Source: Pseudohoeflea sp964511625 (lineage in GTDB: Bacteria > Pseudomonadota > Alphaproteobacteria > Rhizobiales > Rhizobiaceae). From it: a DNA stretch of 64,000 bases. The notes below the pieces were generated by a model. That model was not told where the DNA came from, ran no database searches, and was given only the letters and a program-made list of their open reading frames with translations. Of the stretch, positions 25,003 through 32,017 are shown piece by piece. The stretch is from NCBI GenBank assembly GCA_964511625.1, contig CAZEJG010000001.1, forward strand, positions 62,001 to 126,000. The letters are read 5' to 3'. The position numbers were made by a program, and so were the translations under genes. Every line of letters starts with the position of its first letter. Within the stretch, counting starts at the first letter, position 1.

Positions 25003-25413
25003 TCAGGCCGAGGCTCCCGAATCGATCTCCGCGAAGACCGCCTTGGCCGAACGCAGGGCTTCGAGCGAGGCAGGCGCACCGCAATAGATAGCGCCTTGGA
25101 GGATGATCTCGACGATCTCCTCGCGGGTGACGCCGTTGTTGAGCGCGCCGCGGACATGCAGCTTGAATTCGTCCGAGCGGTTGAGCGCCATCAGCATGCC
25201 GAGGTTGAGCACGCTGCGCATGCGGCGTTCGAGACCGGGACGGCTCCAGATCTCGCCCCAACACCATTCTGTCAGCAGCTTCTGCAGAGGGGCCGAGACA
25301 TCGTCGGCGGCCGCGATCGAGCGGTCGACATAGGCGTCTCCCAGAACCTCACGGCGGATCTGCAGACCCTTTTCGAACTGCTCTGTCTGGAATTCGGGAC
25401 GGCGGTCGGTCAT
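25003..25413 (-). CDS. Carboxymuconolactone-decarboxylase family protein (PcaC-like)
   Basis: The 136-residue protein matches the PcaC type closely: KGLQIRREVLGDAYVDRS, LLTEWCWGEIWSRPGLERR, LNLGMLMALNRSDEFKLHVR (with the family His) and EIILQGAIYCGAPASLEALR. PcaC decarboxylates 4-carboxymuconolactone in the protocatechuate branch; no other pca gene is near. The start codon lies 1 bp beyond the stop of the pyridoxine 4-oxidase gene, so it is cotranscribed with it. A role in B6 catabolism is not in the described pathway; possibilities are a side-product hydrolase or decarboxylase, or another carboxylated lactone substrate. Confidence 0.85.
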   Translation of the reverse strand: MTDRRPEFQTEQFEKGLQIRREVLGDAYVDRSIAAADDVSAPLQKLLTEWCWGEIWSRPGLERRMRSVLNLGMLMALNRSDEFKLHVRGALNNGVTREEIVEIILQGAIYCGAPASLEALRSAKAVFAEIDSGASA

Positions 25414-25414
25414 C

Positions 25415-26968
25415 TCAGGCCTCCTTGTGGGTGTCGAGCATGGTCCTGGCGAAGGTCTCGGCAACCGCCAGGACCGCGGCATGGATCGGTCCTGCCGTCA
25501 GATTGGGCATGACCGAGGCGTCGACGACGAAGAGATTGTCGAGCGCCTTGAGCCGCAGATCGGCATCGACGGGCGCGGCATCGTCCTTGCCCATCCGGCA
25601 GGTGCCGCTCGGATGGTGATGGGTGATCGCCGCATTGGCAATGAAGGCGTCGATTTCCGCGCGTGTTTCGAGCGGGCCCGGGAGAATTTCGTGATCGCGC
25701 CATTCAGCCAGCTCGTCGGATTGCCCGATCGTCCGGGCCACCTCGAGTGCCGCGCGGAACAACTCGCGGTCGCGCTCGGTCGACAGATAGGCGGGATCGA
25801 TGATCAGCTTGTCACCTGGTTCCGCGCTGGTGATCTTCAGGCTGCCGCGGCTCGTCGGATGGGTGACGCCGAACAGGAACGAGTAGGCGGTGCCGGGGGC
25901 GGGGGCCTCGAAGCGTTCCGAGACGATAGGCGCGACCCCGCATCCGACGACGATCTCCGGCTGGCCGCCGTCGGTAAAACTGCCCGCGCGCATGTAGGCC
26001 ATCGATTCGGAATGCTGAAGTCGCGACGGCGGCAGGTGCTTGCGGGTCGCATAGAGGTTTCCAGCGCCCAGCAGATGGTCCTGCAGGTTTCGGCCGATCT
26101 GAGGCATGTCGAAGAGGCATTCGACACCCGCCGCATCGAGAACGTCGCGTGGACCGATGCCCGAGCGCATTAACAGGGCCGGGCTCTCGAGCGAACCCGC
26201 GCACAGGAGCACTTTCTCCGCTGTTATGAGCACAGGACCGTCACGGCCAATGATCTCGACATGTTGAACTTCCTTGCCGGTCACCACCACGCGGCGGGCC
26301 AGCGCGCCGGTCATGATCGTCAGGTTCTTCCGCGCGCGCACCTCAGGCGTCAGCCAGGCGTCGGCGACCATCACCCGCTTGCCGTCGCGGATGTTCATGG
26401 AGTTCGGCGTCACGCCGACCATCACGCCCTCGTTGTGACCCTTGAGGCGCGGCAATCCGAGCTTGGCACCGGCAGCGATGAAGGCGTGGGTCAGCGGGCT
26501 CGCCTCGGCATCGGTCCTGTGGACGGTGAGCGGGCCCAAATCGCGCCCTTCGACTTCATGATCCTCGTTAGCTTCGAAGGCGGGCAGCAGGCCTTTCCAA
26601 CTCCAGCGATCATCGCCCGTGGCTTCGGCCCAGGGGGCGAAATCGTCGGGATAGCCGCGCATGTAGCCCATGGCGTGAAGGCAGCTCGATCCGCCGACCA
26701 GCCGTCCGCGTGCCCAGTGGTGGGCGCGTCCGGCCGTGCCGGCCTGCGGTTCGGTCACATAATCCCAGTCGTAGCTGCGGCCCTGGAGCGCCGGCCAGGC
26801 GGCGGGATTCCAGATATCCGGATCGGTGGCCTCGTCTCCCGCCTCGATCATCAGGACCTTGCGTGCGGGATCCGCGCTCAACCGTGCTGCAAGCAGGCCG
26901 CCGGCCGACCCGCCGCCGATGATGAGGATGTCGGTGGTGATCTTGTTTTCCACAGGCGAGCCCGACAT
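25415..26968 (-). CDS. Pyridoxine 4-oxidase (GMC oxidoreductase)
   Basis: This FAD enzyme oxidises pyridoxine to pyridoxal with O2, the first step of B6 degradation. The 517-residue product has the FAD motif ILIIGGGSAGGLLAARLSAD, the GMC signatures WARGRLVGGSSCLHAMGYMRG and CAGSLESPALLMRSGIGP, and the active-site pair in ITHHHPSGTCRMG. As I remember it, it runs nearly colinear with the Mesorhizobium loti enzyme, including LQHSESMAYMRA and VVGCGVAPIVSE, which sets it apart from choline-type GMC enzymes. The start at 26968 (MSGSPVENK) is favoured over 27046. It lies between a GntR gene and the PcaC-like gene, all on the minus strand. Confidence 0.92.
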   Translation of the reverse strand: MSGSPVENKITTDILIIGGGSAGGLLAARLSADPARKVLMIEAGDEATDPDIWNPAAWPALQGRSYDWDYVTEPQAGTAGRAHHWARGRLVGGSSCLHAMGYMRGYPDDFAPWAEATGDDRWSWKGLLPAFEANEDHEVEGRDLGPLTVHRTDAEASPLTHAFIAAGAKLGLPRLKGHNEGVMVGVTPNSMNIRDGKRVMVADAWLTPEVRARKNLTIMTGALARRVVVTGKEVQHVEIIGRDGPVLITAEKVLLCAGSLESPALLMRSGIGPRDVLDAAGVECLFDMPQIGRNLQDHLLGAGNLYATRKHLPPSRLQHSESMAYMRAGSFTDGGQPEIVVGCGVAPIVSERFEAPAPGTAYSFLFGVTHPTSRGSLKITSAEPGDKLIIDPAYLSTERDRELFRAALEVARTIGQSDELAEWRDHEILPGPLETRAEIDAFIANAAITHHHPSGTCRMGKDDAAPVDADLRLKALDNLFVVDASVMPNLTAGPIHAAVLAVAETFARTMLDTHKEA

Positions 26969-27109
26969 CACCGCGCCCTCTTCGATGTCTGACGCCCGGA
27001 GAATGGGACGATGGCGGCCGGAAAAAATGCGCGCGGCAAGGCGCACTCCGAAAGCTGTTGAATTCGATCGGGCATCATCACAATCCGTCTTTTAGGGGCC
27101 GCAGGGCGG

Positions 27110-27781
27110 CTAGTTGGTTGTATCCATGGACTTCTTTGCCGCGGCCATCGCCTTGAGGACGTGCCTTCGCGAGGCCTTGCGGGCGGCTTTCTCGTCGCGC
27201 GCGGCGATCGCTTCGTAAATCTCCCGCATTTCTTCGAGACTGCTCATCGCGCGGCCCTCGAGCGACATCGACCGCGACCGGAACAGGCTGATCCGGGCGA
27301 CGAGCCCGCGGTGAATCTCTTCCAGGATCGGGTTTCCGCAATTGGCGAGAATGATGGAATAGAAGTCTGCGGCGGTGGTCACCCGGGCCAGCCCGTCATT
27401 GCTGGACGCGGCTTCCTCGAAGGCGTAGAGGGACTTTTCGAGAGCCGCAAGCTGCTCGTCGGAGATCTGCTTGGCACAACGCCCGACCGCTTCCACCTCG
27501 AGAAGCTCCCGCGCCTCGTAGATCGCGGTTACTTCTTCCCAGGTCAGCTCGGGGATGGAGGGGCCGCGGTTCGGCACGATGTCGATCAGCCGCTCGGCCG
27601 CGAGACTGCGCAAGGCCTCGCGGAGGGAAGGGCGGCTGATGCCCAGCTGCACGCACAACTGGCTCTCGACGAGGCGGCTCCCGGGCTCGAACACACCCGA
27701 GAAAATAGCGAGCCTCAACTTGTCGACGGTTTCCTGCTGAACCGTTCGCGGCAACACTCTCAAATTCAGGTCTGGCGGCAT
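27110..27781 (-). CDS. GntR-family (FCD/FadR type) transcriptional regulator, candidate controller of the B6 island
   Basis: The 223-residue product has an N-terminal GntR winged HTH (residues about 8-75: QETVDKLRLAIFSGVFEPGS, RLVESQLCVQLGISRPSLRE, ALRSLAAERLIDIVPNRGPS) and a C-terminal all-helical FCD ligand domain (about 80-210). The ATG at 27781 gives MPPDLNLRVLP; the longer frame to 27871 would run through the operator-like region. It is transcribed towards pyridoxine 4-oxidase and divergently from the hydrolase-led operon. The inducer is presumably a B6 vitamer or pathway intermediate (inference from position). Confidence 0.9.
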   Translation of the reverse strand: MPPDLNLRVLPRTVQQETVDKLRLAIFSGVFEPGSRLVESQLCVQLGISRPSLREALRSLAAERLIDIVPNRGPSIPELTWEEVTAIYEARELLEVEAVGRCAKQISDEQLAALEKSLYAFEEAASSNDGLARVTTAADFYSIILANCGNPILEEIHRGLVARISLFRSRSMSLEGRAMSSLEEMREIYEAIAARDEKAARKASRRHVLKAMAAAKKSMDTTN

Positions 27782-27840
27782 CGTTGTGATCTCATCCGTG
27801 GGGTCGCAACCTGAGGTAACATACGTGATGTCCTGACGAT

Positions 27841-27895
27841 TTGACAGCAAGAAAGTGGGAACTGTCAACACGTCAGATTGAAAGAATGTCTGACA
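27841..27895. promoter_or_regulatory. Candidate GntR operators in the divergent promoter region
   Basis: A perfect 7 bp inverted repeat TTGACAG (27841-27847) / CTGTCAA (27862-27868) with 14 bp spacing, and a 9 bp palindrome TGTCTGACA at 27887-27895, lie between the GntR start and the hydrolase start. A TTGACG at 27902-27907 could be the -35 of the plus-strand operon. The shared TGTC/GACA half-sites suggest a common binding protein, most simply the adjacent GntR regulator. Confidence 0.5.
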
Positions 27896-27965
27896 ATCCG
27901 CTTGACGTCGTTTTCATTTCTGTCATGCTCCGAGGCAACAAGAAAAGCCAAACGGGGTTCTGACT

Positions 27966-28796
27966 ATGGCGGCGACAGCCTCCTCCCAGGATATGCAAAT
28001 GCGGCGTATCGATACCGGTCGCATCACGCTCAATGTGCGTGAGGCCGGCAGCGGTCCGCTGATGCTGTTCTTCCATGGCATCACTGCCAATTCGGGCACG
28101 CTCGCGCCGCTGGCGATGCGGTTTGCCGATCGTTTCAACGTGATCGCCGTCGACCAGCGCGGCCACGGACTGAGCGACAAGCCGGAGACGGGCTACGAGG
28201 CGGCGGATTTCGCGGAGGATATCGCAGCGCTCATCAGGACGCTCGACCGCGGTCCGGCCATTCTGGTCGGTCACTCGCTCGGATCCCGCAATTCGGTCAC
28301 GGCTGCTGCGAAAAATCCGGAACTGGTGCGCTCCGTCGTGGCGATGGACTTCACGCCCTACATCGAAACCGAGGTTTTCGACGCGCTCGAAAGCCGCGTG
28401 AACGCTGGCGATCAGCTGTTCAAGGATCGAGAGACCGTCGAGGCCTATCTCGCCGGCCGCTATCCCAACATTCCGGCTCCTGCCATCAAGATTCGGGCCG
28501 AAACCGGCTACCAGGAAGTCGATGGCGGTCTGCGTCCGCTGGCGTCCCCCTCCGCCATGGCGCAGATCGCCACCGGCCTGCGCGCGGATCTGACGCCCGC
28601 CTATCGCACGGTCACCCGGCCGGTGCTCCTCGTGCGGGGAGGGGAAAGCAAACTCGTTTCGGCCGAGGCCCTGGCAAAGACCAGCAGCCTGCGGCCCGAC
28701 CTTCCGGTCGTCGTCGTTCCCGGCGCCGACCACTACGTCAACGAGGTGTCTCCGGACATCACCTTCAAGGCAATCACCAATTTCATCGATGCCTGA
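27966..28796 (+). CDS. 2-(Acetamidomethylene)succinate hydrolase
   Basis: The last pathway enzyme hydrolyses the ring-opened product to acetate, ammonia, CO2 and succinic semialdehyde. The 276-residue alpha/beta hydrolase has the oxyanion segment FFHGITANS, the nucleophile elbow GHSLGSRNS, and the acid and His of the triad in a C-terminal GADHYVNEVS segment. Long stretches (ITLNVREAGSGPLMLFFHGI, AVDQRGHGLSDKPETGYEA, DLPVVVVPGADHYVNEVSP) match, as I recall, the M. loti enzyme of known structure. It leads the plus-strand catabolic operon. Confidence 0.93.
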   Translation: MAATASSQDMQMRRIDTGRITLNVREAGSGPLMLFFHGITANSGTLAPLAMRFADRFNVIAVDQRGHGLSDKPETGYEAADFAEDIAALIRTLDRGPAILVGHSLGSRNSVTAAAKNPELVRSVVAMDFTPYIETEVFDALESRVNAGDQLFKDRETVEAYLAGRYPNIPAPAIKIRAETGYQEVDGGLRPLASPSAMAQIATGLRADLTPAYRTVTRPVLLVRGGESKLVSAEALAKTSSLRPDLPVVVVPGADHYVNEVSPDITFKAITNFIDA

Positions 28797-28838
28797 CGGC
28801 GGTCTTCCGTCTCAAATGTACGTAACAGGATTTGAACA

Positions 28839-29987
28839 ATGGCGAATATCAACAAGACATCTGGAAAAGCTCTTCGTGCGCAGGTCGCCGGTGCGGGTTT
28901 CGCCGGCCTGACGGCTGCGATCGCGCTGCGCCAGAACGGCTGGGACGTGACGCTGCACGAAAAGGACTCCGAACTGCGCGCTTTTGGTGCCGGCATCTAT
29001 CTCTGGCACAACGGCTTGCGCGTTCTCGAAGGCATCGACGCGCTCAACGACGTGCTGCACGGCACCCACACGCCTCCGGCCTATGAGACCTGGATGCAGA
29101 ACAAGTCGGTGTCCAAGGAAACGTTCAACGGTCTGCCCTGGCGCATCATGACCCGCGCTCATCTCCACAATGCGCTGGTCAAGCGCGCGAAGGAGGTCGG
29201 CGTCACCGTGCGCACGAATTCGGAAGCCGTATCCGCCGAGGCGGACGGCCGCCTGACGCTGCAGACGGGCGAAGTTCTTGAAGCCGATCTGATCGTCGGC
29301 GCCGACGGCGTCGGCTCCAAGGTTCGCGACTCGCTCGGCTTCAAGCAGGATCGCTGGGTTTCCACCGACGGCATTATCCGGCTCATCGTCCCCCGTCACA
29401 AGGACAAGCTCGGCGACGAGGCCAACTGGGACAACACCATCGACATGTGGAATTTCGAGCCGCGTGTCCAGCGTATCCTCTACTCGCCGTGCAACAAGGA
29501 CGAGCTCTATCTCGGTCTGATGGCGCCGGCCGCCGATCCGCGCGGCTCCAGGGTGCCGCTCGATCTGGACGTCTGGGTGGAAATGTTCCCCTTCCTCGAG
29601 CCGTGCCTGGCCGACGCTGCCAAGCTGCAGCAGGCCCGCTACGACAAATACGCCACGACCAAGCTCGACAGCTGGGTGAGGGGCAAGGTGGCGCTGGTGG
29701 GCGATTCCGCCCACGCCATGTGCCCGGCGCTCGCCCAGGGGGCCGGTTGCGCGATGGTCAATGCCTACAGTCTGGCGCAGGATCTCGCCGAGAATTCTTC
29801 GGTCGAAGACGCGCTCGTCTCCTGGGAAAAGCGCATCCGCCCGATTACCGATCACACCCAGTACCTGTCCGGCGAATATGCGGCCAACCGCTCGCTGTCG
29901 AAGGGCAACATGTTCACCAACGAAGCTCTTCAGGCCGCGCGTTACGACCCGATCAAGCGCGTCTATTCCTGGCCGCAGAACCAGTAA
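28839..29987 (+). CDS. 2-Methyl-3-hydroxypyridine-5-carboxylate monooxygenase (ring-cleaving)
   Basis: This flavoprotein hydroxylates and opens the pyridine ring of MHPC in one step, using NADH and O2. The 382-residue product has the FAD motif VAGAGFAGLTAAIALRQNGW, the family DG segment LIVGADGVGSKVRDSLGFK and the second FAD motif GDSAHAMCPALAQGAG. The stretches FGAGIYLWHNGLRVLEGIDA and RIMTRAHLHNALVKRA fit the M. loti enzyme rather than salicylate hydroxylases. It follows the hydrolase gene by 42 bp, so the genes for the last two steps are adjacent. Confidence 0.94.
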   Translation: MANINKTSGKALRAQVAGAGFAGLTAAIALRQNGWDVTLHEKDSELRAFGAGIYLWHNGLRVLEGIDALNDVLHGTHTPPAYETWMQNKSVSKETFNGLPWRIMTRAHLHNALVKRAKEVGVTVRTNSEAVSAEADGRLTLQTGEVLEADLIVGADGVGSKVRDSLGFKQDRWVSTDGIIRLIVPRHKDKLGDEANWDNTIDMWNFEPRVQRILYSPCNKDELYLGLMAPAADPRGSRVPLDLDVWVEMFPFLEPCLADAAKLQQARYDKYATTKLDSWVRGKVALVGDSAHAMCPALAQGAGCAMVNAYSLAQDLAENSSVEDALVSWEKRIRPITDHTQYLSGEYAANRSLSKGNMFTNEALQAARYDPIKRVYSWPQNQ

Positions 29988-30048
29988 TGACCAGCCAGCC
30001 AAAAACACTTGCGCGCGCTCCCCGCTGCGCGTTCTCAAGGAGACAAAA

Positions 30049-30639
30049 ATGAACCATTCGGCCGAAGTTGAGAAGCACTACGAGGTGCGTGGCTGGTATT
30101 CGTCCGTCCAGGAAATCCGGCACGATGGCGGTGAGCCCGGTGAGCCGCTGATCAAGGCCGCCGTCGGCGTCGTCATCAAGAATCCCTTCGTCGGAACCTA
30201 CAAGGCCGATCTCTCGGCGCTGACGGCTCCGAGCGCCGCCATCGGCCACGCACTGGGTGAACGCGCCATGGCGCTGCTCGGCGGACGGCCCTGCGAAAGC
30301 TACGGCAAGGGCGGCATCGCCGGCGTCGGCGGCGAGCAGGAACATGTTGTCGCCTGCATCACAACCGAGTTCGGCAACCCGTTGCGCGAGCAGGTGGGCG
30401 GTGGCGAGGCCTGGATCTCCTCGGCCTCCAAGGTGGCCTCGGCCGGAACCTCGATCGACATCCCGCTCGCCCACAAGGACGAGCTCTACATTCGGTCGCA
30501 TTATGATGCGATCACCTTTGCGGTGCCGGATGGTCCGCGTCCGGATGAGATCCTCATCTGCGTCGCAGTGGCCACCGGTCCCCGCGTCCACCAGCGCGTG
30601 GGCGGCAAGACGGTCGCCGATCTCGCGGCTGCCAAGTAA
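30049..30639 (+). CDS. AA_synth-family protein of unknown role in B6 catabolism
   Basis: The 196-residue protein of the 'amino acid synthesis' family (PF06684 type) has segments GEPLIKAAVGVVIKNPFVG and SYGKGGIAGVGGEQEHVVAC followed by VGGGEAWISSASKVASAG. The family has few characterised members; some are linked to pyridine or amide metabolism by gene context. CAAGGAGAC precedes the ATG at 30049. It lies between the ring-opening oxygenase and a PEBP-family gene in the operon. A function in repairing or hydrating pathway intermediates is possible, but nothing in the sequence shows it. Confidence 0.82.
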   Translation: MNHSAEVEKHYEVRGWYSSVQEIRHDGGEPGEPLIKAAVGVVIKNPFVGTYKADLSALTAPSAAIGHALGERAMALLGGRPCESYGKGGIAGVGGEQEHVVACITTEFGNPLREQVGGGEAWISSASKVASAGTSIDIPLAHKDELYIRSHYDAITFAVPDGPRPDEILICVAVATGPRVHQRVGGKTVADLAAAK

Positions 30640-30668
30640 AAGAACTCCCATACGGAAGGACGCATTTC

Positions 30669-31127
30669 ATGCCCCTGAACATCAAAGACCTCAAGATCAC
30701 GTCCACCGATTTCGAACCGCTCGGAATGCTGCGCGACGAGCATGCCGGCGACAAGGGCAACGTGCTGCCCAAGCTGACCGTCAGTGGCGTGCCGGCCGAG
30801 GCCAAGGAACTGGCCGTGATCTGCCACGACCCGGATGCGCCGCTGGCCCAGGGTTTCACCCACTGGACCGTCTACGGCATCGACCCGTCGGCGACCGATC
30901 TCTCGGATGCGCAGGAAAAGTACCGTGTCGGCCCGAACGGCGCCGGTCACATGCAGTACTACGGTCCGCAGCCGCCCGCAGGTCACGGCAAGCACCACTA
31001 CTACTTCTGGGTCTACGCCCTCGACACCAAGGTCGAAGGAACGCCCACCCGGGAAGAGTTCCTCGCCAAATACGCCGACAACATCATCGAGCAGAACAGG
31101 ATTGTCGGCCTTTACGAAAACAAGTGA
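30669..31127 (+). CDS. YbhB/YbcL-type PEBP-family protein
   Basis: The 152-residue protein of the phosphatidylethanolamine-binding / Raf-kinase-inhibitor-like fold has the ligand-site motifs CHDPDAPLAQGFTHWTVYGI and GPQPPAGHGKHHYYFWVYAL. Bacterial members have no settled function. The ATG at 30669 follows an AAGGACGC element. Its place in the operon between the AA_synth gene and HMPDC decarboxylase, not in the described pathway, suggests an accessory binding or stability role. No signal peptide is visible, so it is probably cytoplasmic. Confidence 0.85.
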   Translation: MPLNIKDLKITSTDFEPLGMLRDEHAGDKGNVLPKLTVSGVPAEAKELAVICHDPDAPLAQGFTHWTVYGIDPSATDLSDAQEKYRVGPNGAGHMQYYGPQPPAGHGKHHYYFWVYALDTKVEGTPTREEFLAKYADNIIEQNRIVGLYENK

Positions 31128-31133
31128 AGTGCA

Positions 31134-31173
31134 CGGTCCCGGCGATAACAAAAACAAAAAAACGCCGGGACCG
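31134..31173 (+). other. Intra-operon hairpin before the HMPDC decarboxylase gene
   Basis: CGGTCCCGGCG / CGCCGGGACCG is a perfect 11 bp stem with an 18 nt A-rich loop, ending 23 bp before the next start codon. It has no U-tract on the plus strand, so an mRNA-processing or stabilising element fits better than a terminator. Confidence 0.6.
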
Positions 31174-31196
31174 CAGCGACTTGGGAGACTTCAGAA

Positions 31197-31922
31197 ATGA
31201 CCACCGCCACACCTGCCCAGCAGACCGTCTTCGAAGAGCTGGTGACAGCCACGAAGATCCTCTTGCACGAAGGCATCCTCGACACGTTCGGCCATATCAG
31301 TGCCCGTGATCCCGAGGATCCCCAGAGCTTCTTCCTGGCGCAGAAACTCGCCCCCAGCCACATCACCACGGGCGACATGCAGCGTTTCAATCTCGAGGGC
31401 GAGACCGAGGATAATCGGCCTTCCTATCTCGAGCGCTACATTCACAGCGAAATCTACAAGGCACGGCCGGACGTGCAATGCGTGCTCCACAGCCACTCGC
31501 CGGCCGTGCTTCCCTATTGCTTCACCGACCAGCCGCTCAGGCCCGTCACCCACATGGGTGCCTTCATGGGCGAGGCGGTACCCGTCTATGAAATTCGCGA
31601 CAAGCACGGCGATGCGACCGATCTCTTCGGTGGCGGTCATGATGTCTGTGCCGATATTGCCGAGGCGCTCGGGGATTTCCCTGTCGTCCTGATGGCCCGC
31701 CACGGCGTGGTCAATGTCGGCAACTCCGTGCGCGAGGTCGTCTTCCGGGCCTTCTACACCGAGCAGGAGGCGGCAGCACTGACCGCCGGTCTTCGGATCG
31801 GCAACGTCAAGTATCTCTCGTCCGGCGAGGTCGAGACCGCAGGAAAGCTGGTGGGAGCCCAGATCGACCGTGGCTGGGATCACTGGACGATGAGACTCCG
31901 TCAGGCCGGGCTGCTCGCGTAG
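31197..31922 (+). CDS. 3-Hydroxy-2-methylpyridine-4,5-dicarboxylate decarboxylase (class II aldolase fold)
   Basis: HMPDC decarboxylase removes the 4-carboxylate to give MHPC, using Mn2+ on a class II aldolase/adducin scaffold. The 241-residue product has the metal-His segments CVLHSHSPAVLPYC and LMARHGVVNVG, and a GHISARDPEDPQSFF N-terminal block. The family alone would suggest a sugar-phosphate aldolase; the flanking pathway genes and overall match to the M. loti protein favour the decarboxylase. It is preceded by the A-loop hairpin and a GGGAGA element. Confidence 0.9.
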   Translation: MTTATPAQQTVFEELVTATKILLHEGILDTFGHISARDPEDPQSFFLAQKLAPSHITTGDMQRFNLEGETEDNRPSYLERYIHSEIYKARPDVQCVLHSHSPAVLPYCFTDQPLRPVTHMGAFMGEAVPVYEIRDKHGDATDLFGGGHDVCADIAEALGDFPVVLMARHGVVNVGNSVREVVFRAFYTEQEAAALTAGLRIGNVKYLSSGEVETAGKLVGAQIDRGWDHWTMRLRQAGLLA

Positions 31923-31936
31923 CGTCCGGAAGAATG

Positions 31937-31964
31937 GGAAATCCCGGCTTGGGCCGGGATTTCC
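31937..31964 (+). other. Intra-operon hairpin after the HMPDC decarboxylase gene
   Basis: GGAAATCCCGGC TTGG GCCGGGATTTCC is a perfect 12 bp stem with a 4 nt loop, 14 bp after the decarboxylase stop. The sequence after it (AAGCCTTCTC) is not a good U-tract, so termination is uncertain; it may set the transcript ratio within the operon. Confidence 0.6.
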
Positions 31965-32017
31965 AAGCCTTCTCGAAGGTCCGTGGTCAACGGACCTCAG
32001 GTGAAAGCAGGGAAGTC

